Positions 63,877 through 64,000 of a stretch of DNA of 64,000 nucleotides are shown piece after piece; the first letter of the stretch is position 1; every line of letters begins with the position of its first letter. The notes below the pieces were generated by a model. It made no database searches. It saw nothing but the letters and a program-made list of their open reading frames with translations, and had not been told where the DNA came from. Source of the stretch: Eutrigla gurnardus (lineage: Eukaryota > Chordata > Actinopteri > Perciformes > Triglidae); assembly GCA_963514095.1 (NCBI GenBank), contig OY741285.1:8867116-8931115 (forward strand), given 5' to 3'. The position numbers and the translations under genes are program-made.

Positions 63877-64000
63877 ATGACCTTTTTTCATATTTTTCTG
63901 ACAGTATACTATGACCTTTTTCATATTTTTACGACATACTATACTATGACCTTTTTTCATATTTTTACGACATACTATACTATGACCTTTTTTCATATTT
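63877..64000. repeat. Satellite array block D, cut by window end
   Basis: About 124 bp of the same monomers. The array continues past the window, so its full size is unknown. Confidence 0.95.

Noticed and set aside
50274..64000. CRISPR-like repeat array
   Set aside because: The monomers are contiguous with no unique spacers, the DNA is vertebrate, and there are no cas genes.

Overview
The window is vertebrate genomic DNA, most likely from a ray-finned (teleost) fish. Coding sequence is split into many short exons with GT-AG splice sites. Introns carry long CA/GT, GA/CT and TA microsatellites and pieces of repeats typical of teleosts. No bacterial-style gene, operon or CRISPR array is present. 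The species cannot be named from the sequence alone.

One protein-coding gene dominates. It is on the + strand and encodes phospholipase C epsilon 1 (PLCE1), a phosphoinositide phospholipase that also carries a Ras-family exchange-factor domain and two Ras-association domains. I resolved 39 coding exons between 11337 and 47074. Every exon-exon phase matches, giving one open frame of about 1955 codons, or 1910 if the penultimate exon is read through to its own stop. In order they encode the end of the N-terminal region, the CDC25/RasGEF domain, a PH-like region, EF-hands, the catalytic X box, an acidic X-Y linker, the Y box, C2, RA1 and RA2. The N-terminal portion (roughly the first 400 residues in mammals) is not visible and must lie upstream of base 1. 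Four candidate alternative events stand out: an internal first exon at 17129, a 42-nt cassette exon at 35639, intronic polyadenylation after 45493, and two alternative C-termini.

Layout: 1-11336 is intron or upstream DNA with repeats. 11337-22873 holds the first coding exons, separated by a 10.6-kb intron. 26541-46130 is the dense exon block. 46131-about 50005 holds the terminal exon and a long 3' UTR ending at a double AATAAA followed by a GT-rich stretch. 50120-50270 is a short boundary zone with degenerate satellite-like sequence and a tRNA-derived SINE-like head on the minus strand.

From about 50274 to the window end lies a large satellite array of 33-36 bp monomers, about 12 kb of it in roughly 340 copies. 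It is interrupted three times by what appears to be the same 530-bp solo-LTR-like insertion (53712-54241, 58174-58703, 63347-63876) with the same flanks each time. This is best read as one retroelement insertion that was then amplified inside 4.5-5.2 kb higher-order repeats. The array is nested (monomer, subrepeats of about 0.9-1.2 kb, LTR-bearing macro-unit) and starts only about 270 bp past the inferred PLCE1 polyadenylation site. I consider this array the most unusual structure in the window.
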